A DNA stretch of 64,000 nucleotides, taken from the NCBI RefSeq assembly GCF_022678485.1, contig NZ_JALBYP010000018.1, positions 310,001-374,000 on the forward strand, given 5' to 3'. The notes beneath the pieces are model-generated. The model was not told the DNA's origin, did not search any database, and saw nothing but the letters and a program-made list of their open reading frames with translations. Positions 46,387-57,199 of this stretch are shown here, one piece after another. Position 1 is the stretch's first letter; each line of letters starts with the position of its first letter. This DNA is from Aliiroseovarius sediminis. GTDB lineage: Bacteria; Pseudomonadota; Alphaproteobacteria; Rhodobacterales; Rhodobacteraceae. Position numbers and translations under genes: made by a program.

Positions 46387-48204
46387 CTATTCCTGCCACC
46401 ACCAGATCTCGGGCTGGAAGCCCAGATAGTCACCATACATCGGCACACGTTCCGGGTATTTCAGCTCTTTCACATGGGCGATATGTGACAGGTCGGTATA
46501 GCCCAGCGGGATCACATAGCGGCCTGTGGTCAGCACGCGGTCCAGTGCCTTGGTGGCGGCGCGGAACTCGTCTTGCCCCTTGGCGTTCAGCATGGTGTCG
46601 ATCAACCCGTCGATGGCGGGGCTTTTGACGCCCATCCAGTTGCGGGTGCCTTCCTTGTCGGCACTTTCGGACCCCCAGTAAAGCTTCTGCTCGTTGCCGG
46701 GGCTCAGCGACAAGGCGCGCCAGTAATAGGCCATGTCGAAATCGAATGCGTTGGTCCGTTCCTTGTATTGCGCACTGTCGACCGAGGTGATGGTGGGCGT
46801 AACCCCCAACCGCTCCAACGCGCTGGCGAAAAGGTCGATTTCCTGCCGGTTCTCGGAAGATCCTGTGTTCAGCAGGATCTCGAAGGTGAAAGGCTGACCA
46901 TCGGCGTTCTTCATCACGCCTTCTTGAACGGTCCATCCGGCCTCTTCCATCAGCGCCATGGCGCGGCGCAGGCCCTTGCGATTGCGGGCTGACCCGTCGG
47001 CGACGGGCAGGGCATAGCCCTCGACCGCTCCATCGGGCAGGTCGTCATATTGAGCGAGGATTTCGCGCACCAGCCCTTCGGCGGGTTTCCCCGGCGCCAT
47101 CCCCAGCACCGAGTTGTGGAAATAGGACTGGATGCGTTTCTTCGCGCCTGCATTGAGGCTTTGATTGATGAATTCAAAGTTGAACGCATGGATCATCGCA
47201 TCGCGCACACGGATATTGGAAAAGGCCGGGCGGCGCGTGTTCATCACGTAACCCATGATGCCTGTGGGCCGCTCATGCGGAATGTCCGACAGCACGATAT
47301 CGCCGGACTGAACGGCGGGAAAGTTGAACTGGGTCTGCCATTTTTGCAGGTTGGTTTCGCGGTGGGTGTTGGCCTCGCCGGCCTTGAAAGCCTCGAACGT
47401 CACGTCCCCATCACCGTAAAAATCGAACCGGATTTCATCGAGATTGGCTTGCCCCTGCATCAAAGGCAGATCCTTGCCCCAATAATCGGGATTGCGCTTC
47501 AGGGTCAGATAACGGCCGGGTTCGAAGGCGTCGATCACGTAAGGGGTTGACCCGATCGGGATGACATCGACGCCTGACGCCTCGAAATCATGCTCCTGCC
47601 ACTGTGCTTTTTTCAGAATGGGCCGCATTCCAAGGATCAAGGGCAACTCGCGATCTTCGGCATTGAAAGTGAACTTGACCGAGCGGGGGCCGGTCTGCTC
47701 CATCGTTTCGACCTTGGCCCAGGCGCCGTGATAGCGGGGGTGTCCAAGGGTGCCCAGAACCTCGTAGGACCACATCACGTCTTCAATGGTCAGGGGGCTG
47801 CCGTCGGAAAACGTCGTGCCTTCGCGCAGGGTGTATTCAACCCATGTGCGCGCCTCGTCGGTTTCGACCGATTCGGCCAAAAGGCCGTAAAGCGTGAATG
47901 GCTCGTCATAACTGCGGCCCATCAGGCTTTCGAACAACATGAAGCGCAATTGCCACGGCGCACTGCCTTTGCGGATCACCGGATGCAGCGAATCATAGCT
48001 GCCAGACTCGGCGAAAATGATCTTTCCACCCTTGGGGGCGTCGGGGTTCACATGGGGCAGGGACACAAAATCCGGTGGCAAGACAGGGTCGCCATACATA
48101 GCTATGCCATGCTGAGGCTCGGCAGACCCAATTTGCGCGGTCATGACCGACAGCGAGACCGCCCCGACCAGGGTGTGAATTCTGTGGATGAGGGATGATG
48201 TCAT
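46387..48204 (-). CDS. Periplasmic peptide-binding protein (SBP family 5, YejA-like)
   Basis: A 605-residue ABC-transporter solute-binding protein. Signal peptide covers about 1-28 (cleavage near GSA-EP). The body is of the family-5 (DppA/OppA) fold, with HGIAMYGDPVLPPDF...HVNPDAPKGG, the start typical of the YejA subgroup that takes up microcin C-like and other oligopeptides. No permease or ATPase gene is adjacent, so it must dock to a transporter encoded elsewhere. It is monocistronic. Confidence 0.9.
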   Translation of the reverse strand: MTSSLIHRIHTLVGAVSLSVMTAQIGSAEPQHGIAMYGDPVLPPDFVSLPHVNPDAPKGGKIIFAESGSYDSLHPVIRKGSAPWQLRFMLFESLMGRSYDEPFTLYGLLAESVETDEARTWVEYTLREGTTFSDGSPLTIEDVMWSYEVLGTLGHPRYHGAWAKVETMEQTGPRSVKFTFNAEDRELPLILGMRPILKKAQWQEHDFEASGVDVIPIGSTPYVIDAFEPGRYLTLKRNPDYWGKDLPLMQGQANLDEIRFDFYGDGDVTFEAFKAGEANTHRETNLQKWQTQFNFPAVQSGDIVLSDIPHERPTGIMGYVMNTRRPAFSNIRVRDAMIHAFNFEFINQSLNAGAKKRIQSYFHNSVLGMAPGKPAEGLVREILAQYDDLPDGAVEGYALPVADGSARNRKGLRRAMALMEEAGWTVQEGVMKNADGQPFTFEILLNTGSSENRQEIDLFASALERLGVTPTITSVDSAQYKERTNAFDFDMAYYWRALSLSPGNEQKLYWGSESADKEGTRNWMGVKSPAIDGLIDTMLNAKGQDEFRAATKALDRVLTTGRYVIPLGYTDLSHIAHVKELKYPERVPMYGDYLGFQPEIWWWQE

Positions 48205-48283
48205 CGGCGCGGTTTTCCTTCTTGTCCCGGTCCTGATCTGTGGAAACTCTAAAGGCGTAAAATAGTCTTTTCAAACTTTTAGC

Positions 48284-48312
48284 TTGGAACGCGGCGCCAG
48301 ACCGCTTATAAA
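48284..48312 (+). promoter_or_regulatory. Sigma-70-like promoter of the small-RNA candidate
   Basis: TTGGAA (48284-48289), 17 bases, TATAAA (48307-48312): 4/6 and 5/6 consensus matches at ideal spacing. Expected transcription start is near 48319. Confidence 0.55.
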
Positions 48313-48318
48313 GAAGTC

Positions 48319-48394
48319 ACTGCTCGATAGGTTTCTTGCCTGTATGAAACCTGCCTCAATAACTTAACGCCCGCTTCGTGCGGGCGTTTTTTTT
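48319..48394 (+). ncRNA. Candidate small RNA, about 75 nt
   Basis: In the 373-bp gap between the yejA-like gene and bdhA, a well-spaced promoter is followed by a hairpin AGGTTTC/GAAACCT (48329-48352). A strong terminator then follows: AACGCCCGC/GCGGGCGTT (48366-48388) with eight T's. Nothing longer than a 7-codon ORF (start 48344) fits in the transcript, and no protein gene precedes the terminator on this strand. The arrangement is that of a short stand-alone sRNA. A leader-peptide attenuator for bdhA is the main alternative, but bdhA starts 184 bp beyond the terminator. Confidence 0.55.
48366..48394 (+). terminator. Terminator of the small-RNA candidate
   Basis: 9-bp stem AACGCCCGC/GCGGGCGTT, 5-base loop TTCGT, followed by a run of T's. 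Confidence 0.9.
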
Positions 48395-48577
48395 ATGGCA
48401 AAAATTGGGCTATGGGCTGTGCTGGCCGGTGGGCGCGAGCGGCACAGAATCGGAGGCAATTTTCTGTCACAATCCCAACCTGACTGGCCGAATGGCACGA
48501 TGCTGTGAAACCTCTGGCGCGAGAAAGTCATTTAGGTATGCTGCATCGCAACAACAGTTTTCTGAGAAGGGATCACC

Positions 48578-49363
48578 ATGGCCATCACGACATCGCTGGA
48601 CGGCAAGACCGCTGTCATCACCGGATCAAATTCGGGCATCGGGCTTGGGATCGCGCGCGAGATGGCGCGGGCGGGCGCTGATGTGATTTTGAACTCGTTC
48701 ACCGACAATGATGAAGATCACGCATTGGCCGACGAAATTGGCAAGGAATTCGGCGTCACCGCGCGCTATGTCCAAGCCGATATGTCGAAGGCTGATCAAT
48801 GCCGCGCGTTGATCGAGAAGTCGGGCCAGTGCGATATCCTGATCAACAACGCAGGAATCCAGCACGTCGCCCCGATCGAGGATTTTCCGACCGAGAAATG
48901 GGACGCGATCATCGCCATCAACCTGACATCGGCCTTCCATACCATTGCAGCCGCGCTTCCCATGATGCGCAAGGCCGGGTGGGGCCGGGTGATCAACATC
49001 GCCTCGGCCCACGGTCTGACGGCTTCGCCCTATAAATCCGCCTATATCGCGGCCAAGCACGGTATTGTCGGCCTGACCAAGACCATCGGGCTTGAGACCG
49101 CGGAGGACCCGATCACCTGCAACGCGATTTGCCCCGGATATGTCCTGACTCCGCTGGTTGAAAGCCAGATCCCCGATCAGATGAAAACCCACGGGATGGA
49201 GCGTGACGAGGTGGTGCGCGAGGTCATGCTGGCCCGCCAGCCATCGAAGGAGTTTGCAACCGTCGAACAGATGGGCGGCACGGCCGCGTTTCTATGTTCG
49301 GACGCGGCGGCGCAGATCACCGGCACCACGATTTCGGTCGATGGCGGCTGGACAGCACTGTAA
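48578..49363 (+). CDS. bdhA: 3-hydroxybutyrate dehydrogenase
   Basis: A 261-residue short-chain dehydrogenase that interconverts 3-hydroxybutyrate and acetoacetate with NAD. It has the cofactor motif TGSNSGIGLGIA at the N-terminus, NNAGIQHVAPIEDF, and the catalytic Ser-Tyr-Lys region ending SAYIAAKHG. The IQHV and ICPGYVLTPLVE segments are typical of BdhA. AGAAGGGATC precedes the ATG. The patatin-like gene follows after 6 bp, suggesting a shared role in polyhydroxybutyrate breakdown. Confidence 0.93.
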   Translation: MAITTSLDGKTAVITGSNSGIGLGIAREMARAGADVILNSFTDNDEDHALADEIGKEFGVTARYVQADMSKADQCRALIEKSGQCDILINNAGIQHVAPIEDFPTEKWDAIIAINLTSAFHTIAAALPMMRKAGWGRVINIASAHGLTASPYKSAYIAAKHGIVGLTKTIGLETAEDPITCNAICPGYVLTPLVESQIPDQMKTHGMERDEVVREVMLARQPSKEFATVEQMGGTAAFLCSDAAAQITGTTISVDGGWTAL

Positions 49364-49369
49364 CCCGGC

Positions 49370-50422
49370 ATGGCAAAACCTAAGCGTATCAACCTTGCCC
49401 TTCAGGGCGGCGGGGCGCATGGCGCCTTCACGTGGGGGGTGCTGGACCACCTCTTGCAGGACGAGGAAATCGAGATTGCCGGGATATCCGGCACTTCGGC
49501 GGGCGCGCTGAACGGGGCGGCGTTGAAGGCCGGGCTGGTGGCCGATGGCAAAGGGCACGACCGCGACGCGGCGCGCGCCAATCTGGATGCGCTGTGGCAC
49601 AGGGTGGCGGGGGTTCATGACCTGCGCCTGACATCGTGGTTCACGCAATTCGCCCCGCAAAACGGGTTGATCAGCCAGGCCTTCCAGGCCTCGCCCATGT
49701 TTGTCTGGGCGGATATGGCCAGTCGCGTCGTCACGCCCTATTCCTATGGCTCGTTTTACAAGAATCCGCTGCGCGACATTGTCGAGGAATTCGATTACGA
49801 TGCCGTTTGCGCCGAGGTCGGCCCGCGCCTATGTGTCTCTGCCACCAATGTGCGCACCGGCAAGATCCGCGTTTTCGCAGAAGAAGAGATCAGCACTGAT
49901 GCCATTCTGGCCTCGGCCTGCCTGCCGACCGTGTTCCAGGCGGTTGAAATGATCGACCCCAAGACCGGGCAGGAAGAGGCGTTCTGGGATGGCGGCTATA
50001 CCGGCAACCCCGCGCTGTTTCCGCTGTTCGACCCGGCGCTGCCCGCCGATGTGGTGGTGGTCACGATCAACCCGCTTCACCGGGCCGATCTGCCCGAAAG
50101 CGGTGCCGAGATTCAGAACCGGATCAACGAGATCAGCTTCAACTCGTCCCTTCTGCGCGAGCTTCGCGCGATCAACTTCGTCAAGCGGCTGATCGCGGCT
50201 GGGCAGTTGTCGCCGGGACAAATGCGCGATGTTCTGGTGCACATCATCTCGGACGATGACCTGATGCGCGATCTGAGCACGGCGACCAAGCTTGTTCCGT
50301 CAACCGTGACGCTGGAACGTCTGAAGAAGGCAGGACAGGCGGCCGCGCAAGCCTTTCTTGACGCCCATCGCGGCGACCTGAACAAGCGCGGCACGGTCAA
50401 TCTGGAAGAAATGTTCGGTTAG
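49370..50422 (+). CDS. Patatin-like phospholipase/esterase
   Basis: A 350-residue cytoplasmic hydrolase with the patatin signatures: oxyanion motif GGGAHGAF, nucleophile elbow GISGTSAG and the catalytic aspartate in WDGGYTGNP, giving a Ser-Asp dyad. It has no signal peptide. Its tight coupling to bdhA suggests a hydrolase acting on hydroxybutyrate esters or oligomers, rather than only on phospholipids. That is inference from context. It converges with the ArgO-type gene with a 4-base overlap. Confidence 0.88.
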   Translation: MAKPKRINLALQGGGAHGAFTWGVLDHLLQDEEIEIAGISGTSAGALNGAALKAGLVADGKGHDRDAARANLDALWHRVAGVHDLRLTSWFTQFAPQNGLISQAFQASPMFVWADMASRVVTPYSYGSFYKNPLRDIVEEFDYDAVCAEVGPRLCVSATNVRTGKIRVFAEEEISTDAILASACLPTVFQAVEMIDPKTGQEEAFWDGGYTGNPALFPLFDPALPADVVVVTINPLHRADLPESGAEIQNRINEISFNSSLLRELRAINFVKRLIAAGQLSPGQMRDVLVHIISDDDLMRDLSTATKLVPSTVTLERLKKAGQAAAQAFLDAHRGDLNKRGTVNLEEMFG

Positions 50423-51054
50423 TGAATGGCGCCGGACACCACGCCGTTAACCAGCCCCGCCGCAATCGCCCACATGGTCAGCCCGATGATGACGTCCAAC
50501 ACCCGCCACGCGCCCGGTTTTTGCATGATCGGCGCCAGTAATCGCGCGCCATAGCCCAGCGAGAAGAAAAAAACGAAGCTGGAGGTCACCGCACCACCGC
50601 CGAAGGCGAGCCGCTGGGACCAGTCCCCGAACGAAGTCGAAATCGCCCCGATCAGCCCCAGCGTATCCAGATAGACATGCGGATTGGCCCAGGTGAAGGC
50701 GGCAGCAATGGCGATGACTGCGGCCAATGACCGGGATTTGCCTGCGATCTCCATTTTGTAATCGCCCTTCGCGGCGGCCATGAATCGCAGCGCGCCATAG
50801 ACGATCAGGAATGCAGCCCCCGCCAGCGCCATGATCAGGGGAAGGGTTGGCCACGCCTCGACCAACGCGCCGAAGCCAAGCACACCGGCGGCAATCAACA
50901 GCGCATCGGAGGCCGCGCAAAACAGGCACAGCCAGAAGATGTGCTGGCGCATCAAGCCTTGCCGCAAGACGAAGGCGTTTTGCGCGCCGATGGCAAGGAT
51001 CAAGGAAAAGCCGGTGGCAAACCCGGTCAGGATGGGGGCGGCCAATCCGCTCAT
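50419..51054 (-). CDS. LysE/ArgO-family amino acid exporter
   Basis: A 211-residue protein of about six helices with the family start GFATGFSLILAIGAQNAFVLRQG. The ArgO/LysE subgroup exports arginine or lysine. Length and all helices are normal, in contrast to the shortened LysE-like gene at 45865. It overlaps the DUF502 gene upstream by 4 bases, so both are in one operon. Confidence 0.9.
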   Translation of the reverse strand: MSGLAAPILTGFATGFSLILAIGAQNAFVLRQGLMRQHIFWLCLFCAASDALLIAAGVLGFGALVEAWPTLPLIMALAGAAFLIVYGALRFMAAAKGDYKMEIAGKSRSLAAVIAIAAAFTWANPHVYLDTLGLIGAISTSFGDWSQRLAFGGGAVTSSFVFFFSLGYGARLLAPIMQKPGAWRVLDVIIGLTMWAIAAGLVNGVVSGAIH

Positions 51055-51812
51055 TCAGGTTTTATAACAGGGGGTTGCGAGATGACAGGGGGTTGCGAGG
51101 GGTTCTTCCCGTTGGGATAGACAAGCCCCGCGGAAATCACCAGCTTCGCGGCATCCTCGACCGTCATCGCCAGTTCAACCACCGAATGGCGCGGCACGAA
51201 CAGCAGAAAACCCGAGGTCGGGTTAGGTGTGGTCGGCAGAAAAACCGAGATGATATCTTCGTCCACCGGGATTTTCTGGTCAATCTCGCCCTTCGCTTTG
51301 GTCGAGATGAAGGCAATCGCCCAGATCCCCTTGCGTGGATATTCCACCAGACAGGCCTTGTCGAACTTGGTCTCTGTCGATTGGCTGAAAACGGTTTCGG
51401 CTATCTGTTTGATGCCGTTGTACAGCGAACGCACAATGGGCATCCGATCGACGATCCGTTCACCCCATGCCAAGAACGACCGACCGATCAGCCCCTTGGC
51501 GACCCAGCCGACCAAGACGGTGAAAAACAGGAACACGACAACGCCCAACCCACGCACGTTGATGCGCACGTCTTCCCCGAACAACATCTTGAACCATTCG
51601 TTGTCGCCCAAAAGCGTGTCGATCAGCGCGTCGGGATGATACCGTGCGGGTACGAAGGGCAGAACCCAGCTGTCGATCCAGCCCACAAAGGTCCAGATCA
51701 TCCACATCGTCACGGCAATCGGCACCACGACGACAAGACCGGCAAGAAAGTTGTTGCGCAGCCCAGCAAATGGGCGCCGCTTGCGCCTTGTGTGATCTTC
51801 GTGTTCGGTCAT
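51051..51812 (-). CDS. DUF502 membrane protein
   Basis: A 253-residue protein with two N-terminal helices (about 17-40 and 68-90) and a soluble C-terminal domain. Characteristic DUF502 blocks are RNNFLAGLVVVVPIAVT, the PIVRSLYNGIKQIAETV segment and FLPTTPNPTSGFLLFVP. The family is widespread and its function unknown; a link to membrane trafficking or c-type cytochrome handling has not been shown. The C-terminus repeats the short phrase QPPVI twice. It overlaps the exporter gene downstream by 4 bases. Confidence 0.88.
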   Translation of the reverse strand: MTEHEDHTRRKRRPFAGLRNNFLAGLVVVVPIAVTMWMIWTFVGWIDSWVLPFVPARYHPDALIDTLLGDNEWFKMLFGEDVRINVRGLGVVVFLFFTVLVGWVAKGLIGRSFLAWGERIVDRMPIVRSLYNGIKQIAETVFSQSTETKFDKACLVEYPRKGIWAIAFISTKAKGEIDQKIPVDEDIISVFLPTTPNPTSGFLLFVPRHSVVELAMTVEDAAKLVISAGLVYPNGKNPSQPPVISQPPVIKPE

Positions 51813-51874
51813 GAAAACCCGTTCCCCGGTGATACCTAGCGAAACTTAGGGTTTTGGTATCAGATCGGCAATAG

Positions 51875-54151
<2,277 letters not shown>

Positions 54152-54154
54152 GCC

Positions 54155-56245
54155 ATGGCAACCCGACCCGAAATCCTGTTTCCCCTGTTTGCCGAACTTG
54201 AGACCCTTGGCGGGATCGGAGAAAAGACCGCCAAAGCGTTGGAAACATTGGGTATTGAGCGTCCGCGCGACCTGCTGTTCTGGTTGCCGCACGCAGGCAT
54301 CGACCGCAAATTCCGCGCCTCGATCACCGAGGTGCAACCGGGCGACATGGCCACCGTGGAAATCGAGGTCGGGCAGCACAAACCGGGGCGCACGCGCACA
54401 GCACCCTACCGGGTCGAGGTCCGCGACCCCCTGACCGCGTTCGAACTGGTGTTCTTTCACGCCAATGGCAATTGGCTGCAAAAACAACTGCCCGAAGGGG
54501 CCGCGCGCGTCGTGTCGGGCAAGGTGGAAAGCTTTGACGGCAAGCTGCAAATCGTGCATCCCGACTACATCGTGCCCCCGAAAGATGCCGCGAGCATTCC
54601 AGATTTCGAACCGGTCTATCGCCTGACAGCCGGTGTGACCGGACGGGTGATCGCCAAGGGGGTGGGCGAGGTTTTGACGCGGCTGCCCGTGTTGAAGGAA
54701 TGGATCGACCCGGAATTGAAGGCGCGCGAACACTGGCCCGATTGGCACATGGCGCTCAGGATGGCCCATGCGCCCGAGGGGGCGGACGATCTGTCACCAC
54801 AGTCGCCTGCACGGCGCAGGCTGGCGTATGACGAATTTTTCGCCCATCAACTGACGCTGGCGCTGGCCCGTGCCAAGGTTCGGCGCAGCAAAGGGCGGGT
54901 CAGCGTGGGCACGGGCGACTTGCAGGCCAAGGTGCTGGCCGCTTTGCCCTACAAACCAACCGGTGCCCAGTCCCGCGCGGTAGAAGAGATCAGCGCCGAT
55001 CTGGCCTCGGGCAAGCGAATGAACCGGTTGTTGCAGGGCGATGTAGGCTCGGGCAAGACACTGGTCGCGCTGCTGTCGCTGCTGGTTGCGGTCGAGGCTG
55101 GCGGGCAGGGCGTCATGATGGCCCCCACCGAAATTCTGGCCCGTCAGCATCTGGAAGGGCTGCGCCCGCTGGCGGATGCCGCAGGCGTCGTGGTCGAGAT
55201 CCTGACCGGGCGCGACAAGGGGGTCGAGCGGCGCGCGAAGCTGGATGCGCTGGCCAAAGGCGACATTCACGTTCTGGTTGGCACCCATGCAGTGTTCCAG
55301 AAAGACGTGGAATTTCATGATCTTCGGTTGGCCATCGTGGATGAACAGCATCGGTTCGGCGTCTCGCAACGGATGGAACTGGGGGCCAAGGGACAGGCTG
55401 CGGACGTTCTGGTGATGACCGCCACGCCCATTCCGCGCAGCCTCGCGTTGGCGCAATATGGGGACATGGATGTCTCGGTCTTGGATGAAAAGCCACCCGG
55501 GCGCAAACCGATCACCACGGCTCTGGTGTCGTCAGGGCGGATCGACCAGGTGGTCGAACGTCTGCGCCGGGCAATGGCGGATGGTGCGCAGGCCTATTGG
55601 GTCTGCCCACTGGTCGATGAAAGCGAGGTTATGGACCTGACCGCCGCCGAGGAACGGTTCAAACATCTGCGCGCCACTTTGGGCGAGGGCATGGTGGGCA
55701 TGGTCCACGGCCAGATGCCACCCGCAGAAAAAGACGCCGCGATGGCGGATTTCGTAGCTGGGCGCACCAAGTTATTGGTCGCGACGACGGTGATCGAAGT
55801 CGGGGTGGACGTGCCCAATGCCTCGATCATGGTGATCGAACGGGCCGAACATTTCGGGCTTGCGCAACTGCATCAATTGCGTGGGCGCGTGGGGCGGGGG
55901 CAGGCGGCCTCGACCTGTCTTTTGATGTATCAGCCGCCCCTGACGGAAGGCGGCGAAAAACGCTTGGTGGTGATGCGCGATACTGAAGATGGGTTCGTAA
56001 TCTCGGAAGCCGATCTGGAAATGCGCGGGGCCGGCGATGTGCTGGGCACGGCGCAATCGGGCCTGCCACGGTTCTGGGTGGGCGATCTGGAACATCAAGC
56101 CGGCCTGATGGCTGTGGCGCAAAAAGACGCGCGGCTGTTGCTGCAACAAGACCCGGACTTGACCACGCCACGGGGGCACGCGGCGCGCGTGCTTTTGTGG
56201 CTGATGCGGCAGGATGAAGCGATCCGTTTGATTTCAGTAGGTTAA
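54155..56245 (+). CDS. recG: ATP-dependent DNA helicase RecG
   Basis: A 696-residue branch-migration helicase that regresses stalled forks. It has the N-terminal wedge/OB domain (about 1-230), then helicase motifs I GDVGSGKTLVA, II DEQHRFGV, III TATPIPRSL, V TVIEVGVDVP and VI QLRGRVGRGQ. It forms an operon with ligA. Immediately after its stop comes the cluster of GTTC repeats that precedes a small membrane-protein gene. Confidence 0.96.
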   Translation: MATRPEILFPLFAELETLGGIGEKTAKALETLGIERPRDLLFWLPHAGIDRKFRASITEVQPGDMATVEIEVGQHKPGRTRTAPYRVEVRDPLTAFELVFFHANGNWLQKQLPEGAARVVSGKVESFDGKLQIVHPDYIVPPKDAASIPDFEPVYRLTAGVTGRVIAKGVGEVLTRLPVLKEWIDPELKAREHWPDWHMALRMAHAPEGADDLSPQSPARRRLAYDEFFAHQLTLALARAKVRRSKGRVSVGTGDLQAKVLAALPYKPTGAQSRAVEEISADLASGKRMNRLLQGDVGSGKTLVALLSLLVAVEAGGQGVMMAPTEILARQHLEGLRPLADAAGVVVEILTGRDKGVERRAKLDALAKGDIHVLVGTHAVFQKDVEFHDLRLAIVDEQHRFGVSQRMELGAKGQAADVLVMTATPIPRSLALAQYGDMDVSVLDEKPPGRKPITTALVSSGRIDQVVERLRRAMADGAQAYWVCPLVDESEVMDLTAAEERFKHLRATLGEGMVGMVHGQMPPAEKDAAMADFVAGRTKLLVATTVIEVGVDVPNASIMVIERAEHFGLAQLHQLRGRVGRGQAASTCLLMYQPPLTEGGEKRLVVMRDTEDGFVISEADLEMRGAGDVLGTAQSGLPRFWVGDLEHQAGLMAVAQKDARLLLQQDPDLTTPRGHAARVLLWLMRQDEAIRLISVG

Positions 56246-56247
56246 CA

Positions 56248-56287
56248 GTTCTGTTCTCAAAAGTTCACAAATGTTCTTAAAAAGTTC
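56248..56287 (+). promoter_or_regulatory. Five phased GTTC half-sites, including an exact alphaproteobacterial LexA box
   Basis: GTTC occurs at 56248, 56253, 56263, 56273 and 56284. The last two form GTTC-N7-GTTC, the SOS box bound by LexA in Rhodobacter and relatives. The two before are at N6 spacing, about one helical turn each. Two GAAC half-sites follow at 56304 and 56312. The ladder lies 92 bp before a 40-residue ORF. Confidence 0.65.
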
Positions 56288-56378
56288 TTTACAAAAGCGT
56301 TAAGAACATGCGAACAAAGTGGCAACAAAACGGATGGCAGTCCAATAAGCCACCACAACCGAGAGCAGGAGATCACCC

Positions 56379-56501
56379 ATGTTGAACGACGTGAAAGCCG
56401 TATTGACCCGTTCGTCCGCCACCATTTGGCAGGACGCAGTTGGGGGCATGTCCCTGCTTGTCGTGCTGTTCGGTGCGCTTCATCTGCCGGGGATGATCTG
56501 A
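56379..56501 (+). CDS. 40-residue single-helix membrane protein, possibly SOS-controlled
   Basis: A short ORF with a good ribosome site (AGGAGAT, ATG 6 bases later). The N-terminal 20 residues are polar (MLNDVKAVLTRSSATIWQDA) and the rest is one hydrophobic helix (residues 21-40, VGGMSLLVVLFGALHLPGMI), ending almost at the membrane. No family name is known to me. The upstream SOS-type repeats and the recG neighbour suggest DNA-damage control, much as Caulobacter SidA is a tiny LexA-controlled membrane inhibitor of division. No sequence similarity to SidA is claimed. Confidence 0.65.
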   Translation: MLNDVKAVLTRSSATIWQDAVGGMSLLVVLFGALHLPGMI

Positions 56502-56652
56502 CCCCAAACCCAGTTTCTGCCAGCTCAGGGTCCGGACACTGCATCATGTCCCAATCTCGATGCGTCCAGACGGTTTACTGCCCGTCGCCTGTCCCACGTT
56601 CCGGTGTTTCTGCCTTTTCCTGCACCGGAGCGTTCGTCCCGAGCCGCAACTT

Positions 56653-56689
56653 CCGCCGCCTCCCTGCCAGGAGTGCGGCGGTTTTTTTT
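56653..56689 (+). terminator. Terminator after the 40-residue gene
   Basis: CCGCCGC/GCGGCGG stem with an inner CTCC/GGAG helix, followed by eight T's (56682-56689). The 150 bp between the small gene and this terminator show no convincing ORF. Confidence 0.85.
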
Positions 56690-57128
56690 AGGCACGGTCG
56701 GCTGCGTCGATGGCTGCCAGCGTGGCGTCGAAGGGCAAAAGGATCGACGCATGGCGATTGGTGAATTCGCGTGCGGGCTGTAGCACTTCGTAACGTTCGA
56801 ACGGGGCAGTAGGGACCGGCCCTTGCTTGGTCAGCATGTCATTCAACTGATCCCGCCCGCGTTGCAGCGTGGCGCGATCAAGGCCGATCACCTGATTGCC
56901 AAGGATGGCGGCAGACGCTTGTCCCAGCGCGCAGGCCTTCACGCTCTGCGCAAATCCTGTCACGGCACCGTCGGTTTGGGTCAGCCCGACCGACACCGAC
57001 GACCCGCACAAGGGCGAGCGCGCCTTGGCTTCGCCGTCGGGCGCGTCAAGCGTGCCCAGATGGGGAATGGCGGCGGCCAGGTTCAGGATTTGTTTCGAGT
57101 AGAGCTTGATCAGGTCGCTATCGCTCAT
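56688..57128 (-). CDS. Iron-sulfur cluster scaffold (NifU-N/IscU-like)
   Basis: A 146-residue protein of the NifU N-terminal fold. Only two of the three cluster-ligand cysteines of IscU are evident (SPLCGSS near residue 43, and VKACALGQASAAI near 65). The usual third, near the C-terminus, is absent, a known variant in alphaproteobacteria. It may assist Fe-S assembly or act in a side role. ATG 57128 is chosen because AAAGGCGAG lies just before it; an in-frame ATG 18 bp upstream overlaps that site. Divergent from hisI. Confidence 0.82.
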   Translation of the reverse strand: MSDSDLIKLYSKQILNLAAAIPHLGTLDAPDGEAKARSPLCGSSVSVGLTQTDGAVTGFAQSVKACALGQASAAILGNQVIGLDRATLQRGRDQLNDMLTKQGPVPTAPFERYEVLQPAREFTNRHASILLPFDATLAAIDAADRA

Positions 57129-57199
57129 GCTTCTCGCCTTTCGCATCGCGGTTTTGACGACTACATAGGATGTGAGGGCGTGATTGGAAAGGACGGGGC

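Noticed and set aside
46360-46395. GCAGCCG/CGGCTGC inverted repeat after the shortened LysE gene
   Set aside because: It has no T tract on either strand and partly lies in the end of the converging gene, so it is not convincing as a terminator.
56545-56691. A short plus-strand ORF after the 40-residue gene
   Set aside because: It runs through the terminator stem and T tract and has no ribosome site. The stretch is treated as untranslated.
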